Shown here in pieces: positions 29,368 to 29,641 of a stretch of DNA of 29,641 nucleotides. The notes under the pieces were generated by a model that saw only the letters and a program-made list of their open reading frames with translations, was not told where the DNA came from and made no database searches. The translations under genes and the position numbers were made by a program. The DNA is from a virus, in IMG/VR virus record IMGVR_UViG_3300049812_004136, positions 1 through 29,641 of that record; one strand, given 5' to 3'. How positions within the stretch are numbered: position 1 is the stretch's first letter; every line of letters starts with the position of its first letter.

Positions 29368-29630
29368 GCGTTCTTGGTTGTATCCTTGAAGTCCTCTGCT
29401 TTTTTAAATGTAACCACTGTGACAACCACTGCTATTATTATCATAAAGTGCGCCACGACTGTGTATCCAAATATAACAAAAGAACCAAAATAAAGTGAAA
29501 ATGTAATACACCACATCCATGCCAAAAGTTGTATCACTAGGTGTCTTACTTGCATGTCTTTAATATGTCTTAATGGATTCCAATTGGCGTCCATTATGCT
29601 ATTCCATAGATTGTAAACGTATTCTCTCAT
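29364..29630 (-). CDS. Small membrane protein, two segments, 88 aa
   Basis: An 88-aa membrane protein. The N-terminal ~28 residues are cytoplasmic in look (MREYVYNLWNSIMDANWNPL), followed by two hydrophobic segments at ~30-55 (LVIQLLAWMWCITFSLYFGS) and ~56-75 (VVAHFMIIIAVVVTVVTF), then a charged tail. The 'ANWNPL' start resembles small membrane proteins I associate with marine phages and their hosts. The ATG at 29630 is 12 bases from the window edge, so its promoter or ribosome site cannot be judged. It could be a holin-like or envelope protein, but it is far from the endolysin gene. Function unknown. Confidence 0.7.
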   Translation of the reverse strand: MREYVYNLWNSIMDANWNPLRHIKDMQVRHLVIQLLAWMWCITFSLYFGSFVIFGYTVVAHFMIIIAVVVTVVTFKKAEDFKDTTKNA

Positions 29631-29641
29631 TTTTTAACTGT

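Overview
The window looks like part of the genome of a marine T4-like tailed phage. The DNA is very AT-rich, genes are packed head to tail with 1-11 nt overlaps (TAATG and ATGA junctions), and it carries a gp44-type clamp loader, PhoH, a GroES-like co-chaperonin, a GH108 endolysin and a block of repetitive tail-fibre/Ig-like virion proteins. The host is inferred, not seen: SAR11-like or other marine alphaproteobacteria (or cyanobacteria) fit the AT-richness and the proteobacterial look of the Nfu, SufT and Fe-SOD homologues.

Layout. 1-1820 (minus): lysis genes (partial membrane protein, endolysin) and two unknown genes. 1947-2633 (plus): phoH. 2618-5426 (minus): clamp loader, co-chaperonin, a 59-aa protein, a DNA polymerase III alpha fragment and two small unknowns. 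5430-12627 (minus): six virion/fibre genes, four of the minus-strand starts in 1-12627 being preceded by an AATAAATA late-type box, interrupted by a plus-strand zinc-ribbon gene. 12654-14573 (plus): a B12-binding-type radical SAM enzyme. 14513-16529 (minus): an operon of AT-hook protein, Fe-SOD, Nfu, SufT/MIP18 and A-type Fe-S carrier, driven by a perfect TTGACA-17-TATAAT promoter. 16587-26197 (minus): a long accessory block (UV endonuclease, PP-loop ATPase, SDR, 2OG oxygenase, DegT aminotransferase, TctC and TctA transporter parts, unknown, QueD, two exported proteins). 26233-29630 (minus): small phage genes, a radical SAM-SDR fusion, IF-1 and a membrane protein.

How the parts may work together (inference). 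The Fe-S operon holds late-acting carrier/targeting factors (Nfu, A-type, SufT) rather than scaffold and desulfurase genes, so it could load clusters made by the host machinery onto target proteins. The two radical SAM enzymes in the window are obvious candidate clients, and the SOD would protect clusters from superoxide. The TctA/TctC pair would import an organic acid during infection. The DegT/SDR/2OG/PP-loop run resembles a small-molecule or surface-sugar tailoring pathway. A repeated design is that promoter -10 elements lie only 5-7 nt from the start codon, predicting leaderless mRNAs, in a phage that also carries an IF-1 homologue.

No tRNA, rRNA, CRISPR array, transposase or integrase was recognised. 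No stretch over 300 nt is free of genes; the longest gaps (9190-9331 and 21930-22050) hold GC-rich hairpin-forming leaders.
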